A stretch of 64,000 nucleotides of DNA, from the NCBI GenBank assembly GCA_900538575.1, contig UPZA01000002.1:124001-188000 (forward strand), given 5' to 3'. Of this stretch, positions 51,034 to 58,970 are shown in pieces. The stretch is from an uncultured Ruminococcus sp. (GTDB lineage: Bacteria; Bacillota; Clostridia; Oscillospirales; Ruminococcaceae). Made by a program: the position numbers and the translations under genes. The notes under the pieces were generated by a model. That model did no database searches, was not told the origin of the DNA, and was given only the letters and a program-made list of their open reading frames with translations. The stretch's first letter is position 1; each line of letters starts with the position of its first letter.

Positions 51034-51492
51034 TTATTCTTCCGTTTCTGCTTCCTCTGATTCAGCCGCAAGCTCAATATCATCAAAATCAAATTCGAGA
51101 CATGAACCGCAGTTGGGACAATCAATTGAGCCTTCTTCGAGCATATACTCGTCCAGAATCACAGTATCTCCGCATTCAGGACAACAAACCTCATAAAGCT
51201 CATCATTATCAAAGTCATAATCTTCGTCTTCATCTTCGCAGTCACATTCGCAATCGCAGCCGCAGTCGTCAAAGTCATACAGATCTTCTTCAACCTCGCC
51301 TAAATCCGAATCCAGAATATCACAAAGCTCAGAAAGCTCGTCTACCTGCGCCTGAAGATCGTCAACACAGTTGACCATTTCCTGCATAACCTCTGTCATT
51401 TTCATAAGAGCCTTACCCTCTTTTGTGGTGGTATCAATTTCCATACCGTCAAGCAAGCCCTTTAAATATGACATTTTTTCAGTAAGCTTCAT
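51034..51492 (-). CDS. CD1247-like N-terminal domain protein with zinc ribbon
   Basis: A 152-residue protein of a family named after Clostridioides difficile CD1247, function unknown. The N-terminal helical, coiled-coil part (KLTEKMSYLKGLLDGMEIDT) resembles a protein-binding domain. A striking Asp/Glu/Cys-rich linker follows (DDCGCDCECDCEDEDEDYDF). The C-terminal zinc ribbon has CCPECG and CPNCGSC. The protein is extremely acidic. It lies 70 bases after efp in the same direction, and the gap holds copy B of the leader pseudoknot. The ribosome site is AAAGGAG. Confidence 0.82.
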   Translation of the reverse strand: MKLTEKMSYLKGLLDGMEIDTTTKEGKALMKMTEVMQEMVNCVDDLQAQVDELSELCDILDSDLGEVEEDLYDFDDCGCDCECDCEDEDEDYDFDNDELYEVCCPECGDTVILDEYMLEEGSIDCPNCGSCLEFDFDDIELAAESEEAETEE

Positions 51493-51523
51493 AAGAATCT
51501 CCTTTCACAGCTCAAAATAACCT

Positions 51524-51548
51524 GCCGCATTTTAGGCGGCGGCACGCC
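51524..51548 (-). promoter_or_regulatory. Leader pseudoknot motif, copy B (efp to CD1247-like gap)
   Basis: Minus strand order: GGCG (51548-51545), U, GCCGC (51543-51539), CGCC (51538-51535), UAAAAU (51534-51529), GCGGC (51528-51524). It has the same two crossing stems as copy A and an A-rich strand in the same place. It begins 14 bases after the efp stop and lies 31 bases before the next start. No T-run follows, so it is not a simple terminator. Confidence 0.5.
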
Positions 51549-51561
51549 GATTTTAATAAAA

Positions 51562-52119
51562 TTATGCTCTTTCCATGTATTCGCCCGTTCTTGTATCGAT
51601 GCGAACTCTATCTCCTTCATTAATGAAAAGCGGAACTCTTATCTCCGCACCTGTTTCAAGAGTTGCAGGCTTTGTAGCGTTTGTAGCAGTATCACCCTTT
51701 ATTCCGGGCTCTGTTTCAGTAATCTCAAGCTCTACAAACGTCGGAGGCTCAACAGCAAATACGTTACCCTTGTAGGAGCAGATCTTACAGATCATTTCTT
51801 CCTTGACAAACTTAAAATTATCTCCAAGTACATCCTCGCCGATCGGAACCTGCTCATAAGTTTCGGTATCCATAAAATAATAAAGCTGACCGTCGTTATA
51901 GGAATACTGCATGTCCTTTCTTTCAATGAAAGCCGTCGGATATTTATCTGTCGGATTAAATGAACGCTCGACAACAGCGCCTGTGATAACATTTTTAAAT
52001 TTGGTTCTTACGAAAGCGGCGCCCTTGCCGGGTTTTACATGCTGAAATTCTATAACCTGAACAACGTTTCCGTCTAATTCAAATGTAACGCCATTTCTGA
52101 ATTCGCCTGCTGAAATCAT
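51562..52119 (-). CDS. efp: Elongation factor P
   Basis: Relieves ribosome stalling at proline runs. Three beta domains over 185 residues; the tip loop FQHVKPGKGAAFVR carries Lys32, the residue that is modified in many bacteria. GDTATNATKPATLETGAEIRVPLFI (core TNATKPATLETG) is the family signature. The start is ATG 52119, giving MISAGEFRNGVTFELDG; the ATG at 52131 is part of the ribosome-binding site (ATGGAGAG). Its long leader contains copy C of the pseudoknot motif. No EF-P modification genes are in the window. Confidence 0.96.
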   Translation of the reverse strand: MISAGEFRNGVTFELDGNVVQVIEFQHVKPGKGAAFVRTKFKNVITGAVVERSFNPTDKYPTAFIERKDMQYSYNDGQLYYFMDTETYEQVPIGEDVLGDNFKFVKEEMICKICSYKGNVFAVEPPTFVELEITETEPGIKGDTATNATKPATLETGAEIRVPLFINEGDRVRIDTRTGEYMERA

Positions 52120-52133
52120 ATAACTCTCCATTC

Positions 52134-52157
52134 ACCGCTTAATAGCTAAAAAGCGGT
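52134..52157 (-). promoter_or_regulatory. Second leader hairpin before efp
   Basis: Minus strand ACCGCTT (52157-52151) pairs with AAGCGGT (52140-52134) around a ten-base loop. It follows the pseudoknot directly and ends four bases before GGAGAG, the same spacing as the second hairpin at 19067-19094. Confidence 0.6.
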
Positions 52158-52185
52158 TACCGTCCTTGCGGCTGACGGTACGCCG
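52158..52185 (-). promoter_or_regulatory. Leader pseudoknot motif, copy C (efp)
   Basis: Minus strand: CGGC (52185-52182), one base, TACCGTC (52180-52174), loop AGCCGCAAG (52173-52165), GACGGTA (52164-52158). The seven-base stem differs in sequence from copies A and B yet pairs fully, and CGGC pairs with GCCG in the loop. These compensating changes support a real RNA fold. Confidence 0.6.
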
Positions 52186-52247
52186 AAATTTAAGAAATAA
52201 GCAGCAAAAATTGTCTATTAATAAACAATATGCCAAAAAAGCTTATA

Positions 52248-52276
52248 ATAATAACTTACAATTTATTGTACTACAA
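52248..52276 (-). promoter_or_regulatory. Possible promoter of efp
   Basis: Minus strand TTGTAG (52276-52271), 17 bases, TATTAT (52253-52248). The boxes are imperfect. A start near 52241 would give a leader of about 120 bases, close to the length of the leader that carries copy A. Confidence 0.45.
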
Positions 52277-52300
52277 ATTTCATTTTTTTGCAATACCCTT

Positions 52301-53362
52301 TTATAAAATTATCATTTTTTTAGGGCATTTTGTTAAATTTTCACATGACTTTTCAGTTACAACAACGAAATCCTCTATTCTGACTCCAAATTCACCCGGC
52401 AAATAAATTCCCGGTTCAATCGTTACTATCATATTTTCCGACAATAAATCCTCAGATTTAGACGAAGCAGCCGGATGCTCGTGTATTTCCATACCAACCC
52501 CGTGACCGAGCGAATGACCGAAACATTCTCCAAAGCCTGCGTCCTCTATAAACCTTCTTGCCGAAAGATCGAGTTCCGATCCGGTAATTCCAGCTCTTAC
52601 AGTCGCAAGAGCTTTAAGCTGCGCTTCATAAACCACGTCGTAAACCCTGACCATCTTTTCAGACGGTTCACCTACGCACACTGTTCTTGTCATATCGCTG
52701 TGGTATCCGTCATAGACCGCTCCGAAATCCATAAGAACAAAATTACCGTTTTTCACTGCTGTTTCTGACGGTACGCCGTGAGGCATGGACGTATTGCTTC
52801 CGCATAACGCTATAGTCTCAAAGGACAGGGCTTCCGCGCCGTTTTTCAGCATTTGACCGTCAAGAGCCAGAGAAATTTCACGCTCTGTTACGCCCGGCTT
52901 TATAAAATTAAGAATTTCGTCAAAAGCCTTTTCCGCAATTTTCTGCGCACTCTTGATTTTCTCAATCTCGTCTGAACTTTTAACCGATCTCATTACAGTT
53001 ATATTATCGCTCAATTCATTATCTTTTATAAAATCAAATTCAGGAAATTTTTTCTCATAAAAAGCTATCTGGCTTAAAGTCATATCTGCGGCCTCTACGG
53101 CTATACTGTGAGCGTTATGCTTTTTCATAAGCTGCGTTATCTGTTCCTTAAGATTTTCCTGTTCAATCACTCTACAGCATTTAACCGTATTTCTTGCCTT
53201 TTCAACATACCTGAAATCAATCAGCAGATAGGCGCAGTCCCTGAAAATCAAAATAATTCCCGCCGATGATTTCATACCGGTAAAATACCGGCGGCTTGTA
53301 TCCGATGTTATCATCGCACAGTCTGCGTTATCAGGCAAGCTTAGCATTTCGATCCTATTCAA
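52301..53362 (-). CDS. M24-family Xaa-Pro aminopeptidase
   Basis: A 353-residue metallopeptidase that releases N-terminal residues before proline. N-terminal creatinase-like domain (1-125) and catalytic pita-bread domain (130-353). The five metal ligands are in LMDFGAVYDGYHSDMTRTV (two Asp), GHSLGHGVGMEIHEHP (His), MIVTIEPGIYLP (Glu) and GVRIEDFVVV (Glu). The start is TTG 53362 or ATG 53347. It lies four bases after aroQ and upstream of efp, the conserved aroQ-pepP-efp order of Firmicutes. Confidence 0.92.
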   Translation of the reverse strand: MNRIEMLSLPDNADCAMITSDTSRRYFTGMKSSAGIILIFRDCAYLLIDFRYVEKARNTVKCCRVIEQENLKEQITQLMKKHNAHSIAVEAADMTLSQIAFYEKKFPEFDFIKDNELSDNITVMRSVKSSDEIEKIKSAQKIAEKAFDEILNFIKPGVTEREISLALDGQMLKNGAEALSFETIALCGSNTSMPHGVPSETAVKNGNFVLMDFGAVYDGYHSDMTRTVCVGEPSEKMVRVYDVVYEAQLKALATVRAGITGSELDLSARRFIEDAGFGECFGHSLGHGVGMEIHEHPAASSKSEDLLSENMIVTIEPGIYLPGEFGVRIEDFVVVTEKSCENLTKCPKKMIIL

Positions 53363-53366
53363 TCTT

Positions 53367-53804
53367 TTACGCCTCCTGAGAATACTTTACAAGCGCGTCC
53401 ATTGCCATAAGATAACTTCCGAAACCGAATCCTGATACGCTTCCCTTGCATACGGGAGCTATCACTGAATTCTTTCTGAATTCGTCCCTGGCAAACACGT
53501 TGCTTATATGTACTTCAATAACCGGTATATTTATCGCCGATATAGCGTCGCGGATAGCATAGCTGTAATGGGTATATGCTCCGGCGTTCAGAACAACTCC
53601 GTCATATGACCGTGCCGAATGAAGTCTGTCTATGATCGCGCCCTCGTGATTTGATTGAAATATTTCACATTTGACATTCAGCTCGTCCGCCTTATCCATA
53701 ACGGCGGCGCTTAGCTCAGAATATCCGTCGGTTCCGTAAATTCCCGGCTCTCTTTCACCGAGAAGATTAAGATTCGGACCGTTTATAACAAGTATCTTTT
53801 TCAT
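53367..53804 (-). CDS. aroQ: 3-dehydroquinate dehydratase, type II
   Basis: Third step of the shikimate pathway: dehydroquinate to dehydroshikimate. The 145-residue protein has the type II signatures ILVINGPNLNLLGEREPGIYG (read from MKKILVINGPNLN), EIFQSNHEGAIID, the His-containing NAGAYTHYSYAIRDA and PVIEVHISN. The Tyr in GIYG is the catalytic base. I start at ATG 53804, with AAGGA eight bases upstream; the ATG at 53810 is too close to it. Confidence 0.95.
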   Translation of the reverse strand: MKKILVINGPNLNLLGEREPGIYGTDGYSELSAAVMDKADELNVKCEIFQSNHEGAIIDRLHSARSYDGVVLNAGAYTHYSYAIRDAISAINIPVIEVHISNVFARDEFRKNSVIAPVCKGSVSGFGFGSYLMAMDALVKYSQEA

Positions 53805-53809
53805 TGTCA

Positions 53810-54670
53810 TTATCCTTTCTGATTAAAACCCGTATAGCATTGTTTCATAGTCAATGCGTCCTCTGCCTGAGTTCCGGCGCTTTCGCAGATAAATACCGGA
53901 GAAAGATTTTTCCTTGAAATAATTTCCATCAATGGTTCAAAATCCGGTCCATATTCCTTATCCTCAAACGTCAAATGCTTTTTTTCTCCTCCGGGGTTTG
54001 TATACATAATTTTAGAAAAGTGACTATGAAACATCTTAAGCCTGTCCTCACCTATGGCGTCGGCAACCTTGACAATCATAGCTTCATAATCTGAGGCTGT
54101 TTTAATTCCGCCGAAGGTTCTAGCGTTCAGGTGCCCGAAATCTATGCAGGGAATAAAGGTTTCGTCCAGTTTACAAAGCTCTAATACTTCCTCAAGCGTT
54201 CCAAGCTGGTTTACCTTTCCCATTGTTTCGGGACAAAAGTGTATAGCCTCAAAGCCCTGTTCAACAGCCTGTTTTCTTGCTTTAATTAGCGTTTCCTTAG
54301 CAAGCTCAAGCGCTTCCTCACGGCTTATTTTTGAACACGAACCGCTGTGAATTACTATTCTGTCCGCACCCATACGCATTGCCGCGTCGCAGCTCTGTAA
54401 TATGTATTTTATACTGTTTTCACGTTTTTCTTCCTCAACTGAAGAAAGAGATATAAAATACGGAGCATGAATAGAAAGTCCAATACCGTTTTGCTCCGCT
54501 GCTGAACGAACAGTCTGCGCCGTCTTATCGCTCACCCTTACTCCGCGCCCGCACTGATATTCATACCAGTCAAGCCCAAGTTCCTTAAGATATGACGGAG
54601 CGTCCGCAGTTGATTTATATTTAGCGGAAAAGCTGTCCGAGTTTCCCGCAGGTCCGAATTTAGCTGACAT
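53810..54670 (-). CDS. Endonuclease IV/TIM-barrel family protein
   Basis: A 286-residue AP-endonuclease-2-fold protein. Metal-site segments typical of endonuclease IV are visible: LSIHAPYFISL, DRIVIHSGSCSK, HFCPETMGKVNQLGTLEEV, IPCIDFGHLNARTFGG, FHSHFSKIMYTNPGGEKKHL and PVFICESAG. An intact enzyme would cut DNA at abasic sites. Its N-terminus lacks the usual GAHVS pattern, and the ESAG end differs from ETP, so a divergent member or a sugar isomerase-like protein is possible. Its stop codon lies five bases from the aroQ start. Confidence 0.8.
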   Translation of the reverse strand: MSAKFGPAGNSDSFSAKYKSTADAPSYLKELGLDWYEYQCGRGVRVSDKTAQTVRSAAEQNGIGLSIHAPYFISLSSVEEEKRENSIKYILQSCDAAMRMGADRIVIHSGSCSKISREEALELAKETLIKARKQAVEQGFEAIHFCPETMGKVNQLGTLEEVLELCKLDETFIPCIDFGHLNARTFGGIKTASDYEAMIVKVADAIGEDRLKMFHSHFSKIMYTNPGGEKKHLTFEDKEYGPDFEPLMEIISRKNLSPVFICESAGTQAEDALTMKQCYTGFNQKG

Positions 54671-54713
54671 AATAACTATTTTTCCTCCATTTTTAATTTA
54701 TAGTAAGTCTGTA

Positions 54714-55202
54714 TTATTTATTTTGAAGCTTCGGCAGAAACGGTTTTTCAGCCCATCTTTTAAGCTTGAAAAATCTTGTTTTCTCATGCTCAATAGGGAA
54801 AACAAAAATTCCTCTGATATTTTTAAGATTTGCCCCAAGCATATCCGTAAAAATCTGGTCGCCTACAACCGCAAGCTGTGAAAAGGGTATCCCCAATTTC
54901 ACCTGAGCCCGGTTGAAGCCGCTTGATAACGGTTTTTTTCCCTCGCTTATAAAATTAAGCCCCAGCATGTCCGCAAAAGGCTTTACTCTTTCCGGATGAT
55001 TGTTGGATACTATAATTAACTTTATGCCGAAGCTTTTCATTTCCTTCAGCCACTCCTCGACGCCTTTACCGGGAACAGGATTATCATGGGTTGTAAGAGT
55101 ATTGTCAAGATCAAGTAAAAGTCCTTTTATATTATTTTTAAAAAGAAATTCAGGCGTAATATCGTTCACGCGCCTGAAAGCAAAATCCGCTTTAAAAAGC
55201 AT
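54714..55202 (-). CDS. YqeG-family HAD phosphatase
   Basis: A 162-residue HAD IIIA-type phosphatase. Motif I is GLLLDLDNTLTTHDNP, motif II is the Ser in LIIVSNNHPERV, motif III is the Lys in SEGKKPLSSGF, and motif IV is AVVGDQIFTDMLGANL. The family is close to mitochondrial PGP phosphatase GEP4, and in some bacteria YqeG homologues may take part in phosphatidylglycerol synthesis; here this is inference. Its leader carries a perfect 24-base palindrome. Confidence 0.9.
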   Translation of the reverse strand: MLFKADFAFRRVNDITPEFLFKNNIKGLLLDLDNTLTTHDNPVPGKGVEEWLKEMKSFGIKLIIVSNNHPERVKPFADMLGLNFISEGKKPLSSGFNRAQVKLGIPFSQLAVVGDQIFTDMLGANLKNIRGIFVFPIEHEKTRFFKLKRWAEKPFLPKLQNK

Positions 55203-55224
55203 ATCTTCTGTTCCTTTCGCCTAA

Positions 55225-55248
55225 GGATAGCCGTTTAAACGGCTATCC
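55225..55248 (-). repeat. Perfect 24-base palindrome in the yqeG leader
   Basis: The 24 bases are their own reverse complement (center TTTAAA, arms GGATAGCCG). A minus-strand TATAAT at 55263-55258 would place the RNA start at about 55251, so the mRNA would begin with this hairpin, followed by AAAGGAA and the ATG of yqeG. No T-run follows. It may protect the 5' end or be an operator. Confidence 0.5.
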
Positions 55249-55311
55249 CCTGATATAATTATACACAAAAGTCATGTCGAATTTAAGAAAATAAATAAGT
55301 ACGGTAAAAAC

Positions 55312-55339
55312 AAAAAAGCGAGCTTTCGCCCGCTTTTTT
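55312..55339. terminator. Terminator of rpsU
   Basis: AAAAAAGCG (55312-55320) pairs with CGCTTTTTT (55331-55339), with a further GC pair inside; T-runs exist on both strands. It lies 40 bases after the rpsU stop. Confidence 0.85.
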
Positions 55340-55378
55340 CTCTTTGCACCAAGATTGCAACGCAATCGTTAATACTGA

Positions 55379-55552
55379 TCAATATTTACGCTTACGAGCT
55401 GCCTCAGACTTCTTCTTACGTTTAACTGAAGGCTTTTCGTAATGTTCTCTTTTACGAACTTCAGCAATAACGCCGTCCTTAGCACAGGATCTCTTAAAAC
55501 GCTTAAGAGCCGTGTCTAATGATTCGTTCTTACCAACGCGAACTTCTGCCAC
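55379..55552 (-). CDS. rpsU: 30S ribosomal protein S21
   Basis: Small basic protein of the 30S subunit, 57 residues: MAEVRVGKNESLDTALKRFK at the start, then CAKDGVIAEVRKREHYEKPS and the Lys/Arg-rich tail KRKKKSEAARKRKY. The start is GTG 55552, six bases after GGGAGGG; the longer frame upstream reads through the leader. It has its own promoter and a leader of about 150 bases with small hairpins, so it is probably expressed apart from leuS. Confidence 0.95.
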   Translation of the reverse strand: MAEVRVGKNESLDTALKRFKRSCAKDGVIAEVRKREHYEKPSVKRKKKSEAARKRKY

Positions 55553-55706
55553 TGTTTTCCCTCCCTTTGCCTCAAAGACAGAGGTTTTTAGATGCAAACT
55601 TCTCTGCTTCTAAATATATACTAATCATTCCGCAGAAACAGCGGAAATGTCAGCTTTTCAAACCTTGTTTTGCTGCAACAGCAGATTTACTTGTAACTTA
55701 TTATTC

Positions 55707-55735
55707 ATTTTATCATAAATTGCTATTGTTGTCAA
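55707..55735 (-). promoter_or_regulatory. Promoter of rpsU
   Basis: Minus strand: perfect TTGACA (55735-55730), 17 bases, TAAAAT (55712-55707), just after the leuS stop. The leader that follows has an inverted repeat TTCCGC...GCGGAA near 55626-55647. Confidence 0.78.
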
Positions 55736-55763
55736 GCTTTTATTTATGGAAAGTTAAAATTTG

Positions 55764-58172
55764 TTACTTTACAACAAAATTTATAAGTTTATTTGGTACA
55801 TATATCTGTTTAATAATTGATTTACCGTCAACCGACTCCCGAATCCTTTCGTCTTTCAGCGCATCTGATAAAACAGCTTCTTTATCTCCGTCCTTGACAA
55901 CATTCATCTTAGCCTTAATCCTGCCGTTGACCTGCAAAACTATCTCTACCGTATCCTCAACGCAAAGCTTTTCATCATATTCCGGCCACGGCTGTTCGTT
56001 CAGAATTTCTCCGAAACTATTAAGATACATTTCCTCAGTAATGTGAGGAGCAAACGGATTCAGCAGTAAAAGAAGTGTTTTCAGTTCAGCGCGGTTAATC
56101 TTACCGGTTGAATTTATATCGTTAAGCAAAGCCATCATTGCGGCAATTGCCGTATTGAACTTCAGACTTTCAATATCTTCAGTTACCTTTTTAATTGTCT
56201 TATGGAATGCGGATACAAGCTCTTTTCTGAATTCATCGCCTTCGATAAGACACTCCTGAAGCGCCCACACTCTGTCGAGGAATCTCTTACAGCCTTTAAT
56301 GCTTGACGGGCTCCACGGAGCTGTTTTCTCAAAATCTCCGATAAACATTTCATAAAGCCGAAGCGTATCGGCTCCGTATTCCTTGACAACATCGTCGGGA
56401 TTAATGACGTTGCCTCTTGATTTGGACATTTTCTGTCCGTCCTCGCCCAATATCATACCATGCGAGGTACGCTTCATATATGGTTCCTTTGTAGTTGTTA
56501 CGCCTATATCATATAAGAACTTATGCCAGAATCTTGAATAAAGCAAATGCAGCGTAGTATGCTCCATACCTCCGTTATACCAATCCACAGGCATCCAGTA
56601 GTCAAGAGCCTCCTTAGAAGCAAGACGTTCTTTATTTTTAGGATCACAGTACCTGAGATAATACCATGATGAGCCCGCCCACTGTGGCATTGTATCAGTT
56701 TCCCTTTTTGCAGGTCCGCCGCAGTGAGGACAAGTAGTATTTATAAAGCTTTCAAGAGTTGAAAGCGGACTTTCACCATTATCCGTAGGCATATAGCTGC
56801 CTACATCAGGCAGAGTTAAAGGAAGCTGATCCTCCGGAACCGCCACCCATCCGCATTTTTCACAATGAACTACCGGAATAGGCTCGCCCCAATAACGCTG
56901 ACGTGAGAATACCCAGTCACGCAGCTTATAATTAACCTTTGAATGACCTTTGCCGTTTTCCTCAAGCCATTCCTTTATTTTTACCTTAGCCTCCTCCACG
57001 GTAAGACCGTCAAGAAAACCGCTGTTTGTCATAATTCCCGTTGCACAATCGGTAAACGCTTCCTTTTCAATATCACCGCCCTTGACAACTTCAATAATAG
57101 GAAGACCGAAAACCTTTGCAAACTCATAATCTCGGGTATCATGCGCAGGAACAGCCATAATTGCTCCTGTTCCATAAGTCATAAGAACATAATCTGAAAT
57201 AAATATAGGAATTTCCTTACCGTTTACCGGATTAACGCCCTTTACTCCTTTAAGCTCAACTCCGGTTTTGTCCTTGTTCATTTCCGTTCTGTCAAAATCT
57301 GATTTTTTAGCAGCTTTTTCCTGATAAGCTTTGATTTCTTCTATATTTTCAAGCCTGTCCGCCCATTTTTCTATATAAGGATGTTCGGGAGCAATAACCA
57401 TATATGTAGCGCCGAAAAGCGTATCAGGTCTTGTCGTATAAACAGTCAATATATCGCCGGCAGTTGATCCGAAATTAACCTCGGCTCCGGTAGAACGTCC
57501 TATCCAGTTTATCTGTGTTGATTTTATTCTGTCAAGATAATCCACCTCTGACAGATCGTCCAGCAGGCGCTGAGCATACTCGGTAATTTTAAGCATCCAC
57601 TGCGACTTTACTTTTCTGATTACCTCTCCGCCGCATCGTTCACAGCATCCGCCTACGACCTCCTCGTTGGCAAGAACAACCTTGCATGAGGTACACCAGT
57701 TTACAGCCATTTCCTTTTTATAGGCAAGCCCCTTTTTAAACATCTCTAAAAATATCCACTGAGTCCATCTGTAATATTCGGGATCGGTGGTATCAACTTC
57801 TCTTTCCCAGTCGAATGAAAGTCCCAGCATTTTTAGCTGATCCTTGAAATGAGCAATGTTTTTCTTTGTTACCACAGCCGGATGTATCTTATTCTTTATG
57901 GCGTAGTTTTCAGTCGGCAGACCAAAGGCGTCCCAGCCCATAGGAAAGAGGACGTTATATCCCTCAAGACGTCTTTTTCTTGAAACTATATCCATAGCCG
58001 TATAAGGGCGCGGATGACCTATATGAAGTCCCTGACCTGATGGATAGGGGAATTCAACAAGCGCATAAAACTTGGGTTTAGAATAATCGGTTCCCGCCCT
58101 GAAGGTATTATGCTCGTCCCAATACTGCTGCCATTTTTTCTCAATGGCGGTAAAGTTATATTTTTCACTCAT
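55764..58172 (-). CDS. leuS: Leucyl-tRNA synthetase
   Basis: Class I synthetase, 802 residues, charging tRNA-Leu. The HIGH motif is present as HIGH in GQGLHIGHPRPYTAMD, and KMSKS is in GEDGQKMSKSRGNVINPDDVV. A CP1 editing domain (about 220-415) contains the TTRPDTLFGATYMVIAPEHP segment. Zinc-type cysteines occur in NWCTSCKVVLANEEVVGGCCERCGG and CEKCGW/CPHCGG. The C-terminal domain ends IKQIYVPNKLINFVVK. It follows a small membrane protein gene by 55 bases; I see no T-box leader in that gap. Confidence 0.97.
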   Translation of the reverse strand: MSEKYNFTAIEKKWQQYWDEHNTFRAGTDYSKPKFYALVEFPYPSGQGLHIGHPRPYTAMDIVSRKRRLEGYNVLFPMGWDAFGLPTENYAIKNKIHPAVVTKKNIAHFKDQLKMLGLSFDWEREVDTTDPEYYRWTQWIFLEMFKKGLAYKKEMAVNWCTSCKVVLANEEVVGGCCERCGGEVIRKVKSQWMLKITEYAQRLLDDLSEVDYLDRIKSTQINWIGRSTGAEVNFGSTAGDILTVYTTRPDTLFGATYMVIAPEHPYIEKWADRLENIEEIKAYQEKAAKKSDFDRTEMNKDKTGVELKGVKGVNPVNGKEIPIFISDYVLMTYGTGAIMAVPAHDTRDYEFAKVFGLPIIEVVKGGDIEKEAFTDCATGIMTNSGFLDGLTVEEAKVKIKEWLEENGKGHSKVNYKLRDWVFSRQRYWGEPIPVVHCEKCGWVAVPEDQLPLTLPDVGSYMPTDNGESPLSTLESFINTTCPHCGGPAKRETDTMPQWAGSSWYYLRYCDPKNKERLASKEALDYWMPVDWYNGGMEHTTLHLLYSRFWHKFLYDIGVTTTKEPYMKRTSHGMILGEDGQKMSKSRGNVINPDDVVKEYGADTLRLYEMFIGDFEKTAPWSPSSIKGCKRFLDRVWALQECLIEGDEFRKELVSAFHKTIKKVTEDIESLKFNTAIAAMMALLNDINSTGKINRAELKTLLLLLNPFAPHITEEMYLNSFGEILNEQPWPEYDEKLCVEDTVEIVLQVNGRIKAKMNVVKDGDKEAVLSDALKDERIRESVDGKSIIKQIYVPNKLINFVVK

Positions 58173-58227
58173 TTATATCATTCCTCTTCTTATAGTAGTA
58201 TCAAACCTATGCAAGAAAAAGCGGCGG

Positions 58228-58587
58228 CTATTTTCCGTTGCCGCTGAAAAAACCGGACCATTTATTAGTGAAGTGTTTTTTTACATTTGAGCTGAAGCAG
58301 ATGATAACGGCGCATATCGTATCAACTATACCCTCGATCAGATAAAGCCAGTTGTCACTGAAATTCGTTATATTATTTTTTAGATTTTTTAAAACAATTA
58401 AAAGCACAACAACCGCAATAATGTAATTCACATACATAAGACCTGTATAAAGCAGGGCGGCTTCCGCGGCAGCTATAATAACGTCTAAAACCGAGCCTCC
58501 TAAAATCAGGTTCAGAACCGACTTTGCAATAAAATAAACACCTACAATAAGAGCAATACTTCTGCCCTGCCGGTTATTTGTCTTCAA
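58228..58587 (-). CDS. Small hypothetical membrane protein
   Basis: A protein of about 119 residues with three or four hydrophobic helices (SIALIVGVYFIAKSVLNLIL, VIIAAAEAALLYTGLMYVNY, IIAVVVLLIVLKNL and WLYLIEGIVDTICAVIICF). I do not recognise a family. The start is probably TTG 58587, nine bases after GGAGG; a GTG at 58596 touches that site. It overlaps the 3' end of rsfS by 14 bases and is followed by leuS, so it is co-transcribed with translation genes; its role is unknown. Confidence 0.65.
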   Translation of the reverse strand: MKTNNRQGRSIALIVGVYFIAKSVLNLILGGSVLDVIIAAAEAALLYTGLMYVNYIIAVVVLLIVLKNLKNNITNFSDNWLYLIEGIVDTICAVIICFSSNVKKHFTNKWSGFFSGNGK

Positions 58588-58951
58588 TCTGATCACCCTC
58601 CGTCAGAAATCTCTCAATATCAATTTTTTCTCCGTCAGCCCACAGTCTCTCAAGCTGATAGTAATCTCTTGTTTCCTTATAGAAAACATGCACAACTATA
58701 TCCCCGTAATCAAGAATAACCCAGCTTGAACCGTTATAGCCTTCTGTTCTGTTAGGCTCTACACCGTTCTGAGAAAGCTGATATTCAACTTCCTCGGCAA
58801 GCGTTTTGGTATGAGTTGTACTCGTACCGTTTGCTATAACAAAATAATCCGCCAAAATCGTCAGATCAGTAATCTTTATAGCCTTGATACTCTCCGCCTT
58901 TTTATTATCAAGAGTTTTTATGATTGTTCTAAGCATTTCATCCTGAGTCAT
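58574..58951 (-). CDS. rsfS: Ribosomal silencing factor RsfS
   Basis: Binds ribosomal protein L14 and blocks subunit joining when nutrients are scarce. The 125-residue DUF143 protein has KAESIKAIKITDLTILADYFVIANG (core LADYFVIANGTST), then VEPNRTEGYNGSSWVILDYGDIVVHVF and YYQLERLWADGEKI, all family hallmarks. It lies downstream of nadD, yqeK and an LCP gene, the usual nadD-yqeK-rsfS neighbourhood with an LCP gene inserted. Confidence 0.95.
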   Translation of the reverse strand: MTQDEMLRTIIKTLDNKKAESIKAIKITDLTILADYFVIANGTSTTHTKTLAEEVEYQLSQNGVEPNRTEGYNGSSWVILDYGDIVVHVFYKETRDYYQLERLWADGEKIDIERFLTEGDQIEDK

Positions 58952-58970
58952 ATATTCTCTCCTTTTTTAA

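Noticed and set aside
52771..52782. Sequence resembling the leader motif (GACGGTACGCCG) inside the M24 peptidase gene
   Set aside because: It is inside conserved coding sequence, lacks the full crossing-stem design, and is not placed before a start codon.
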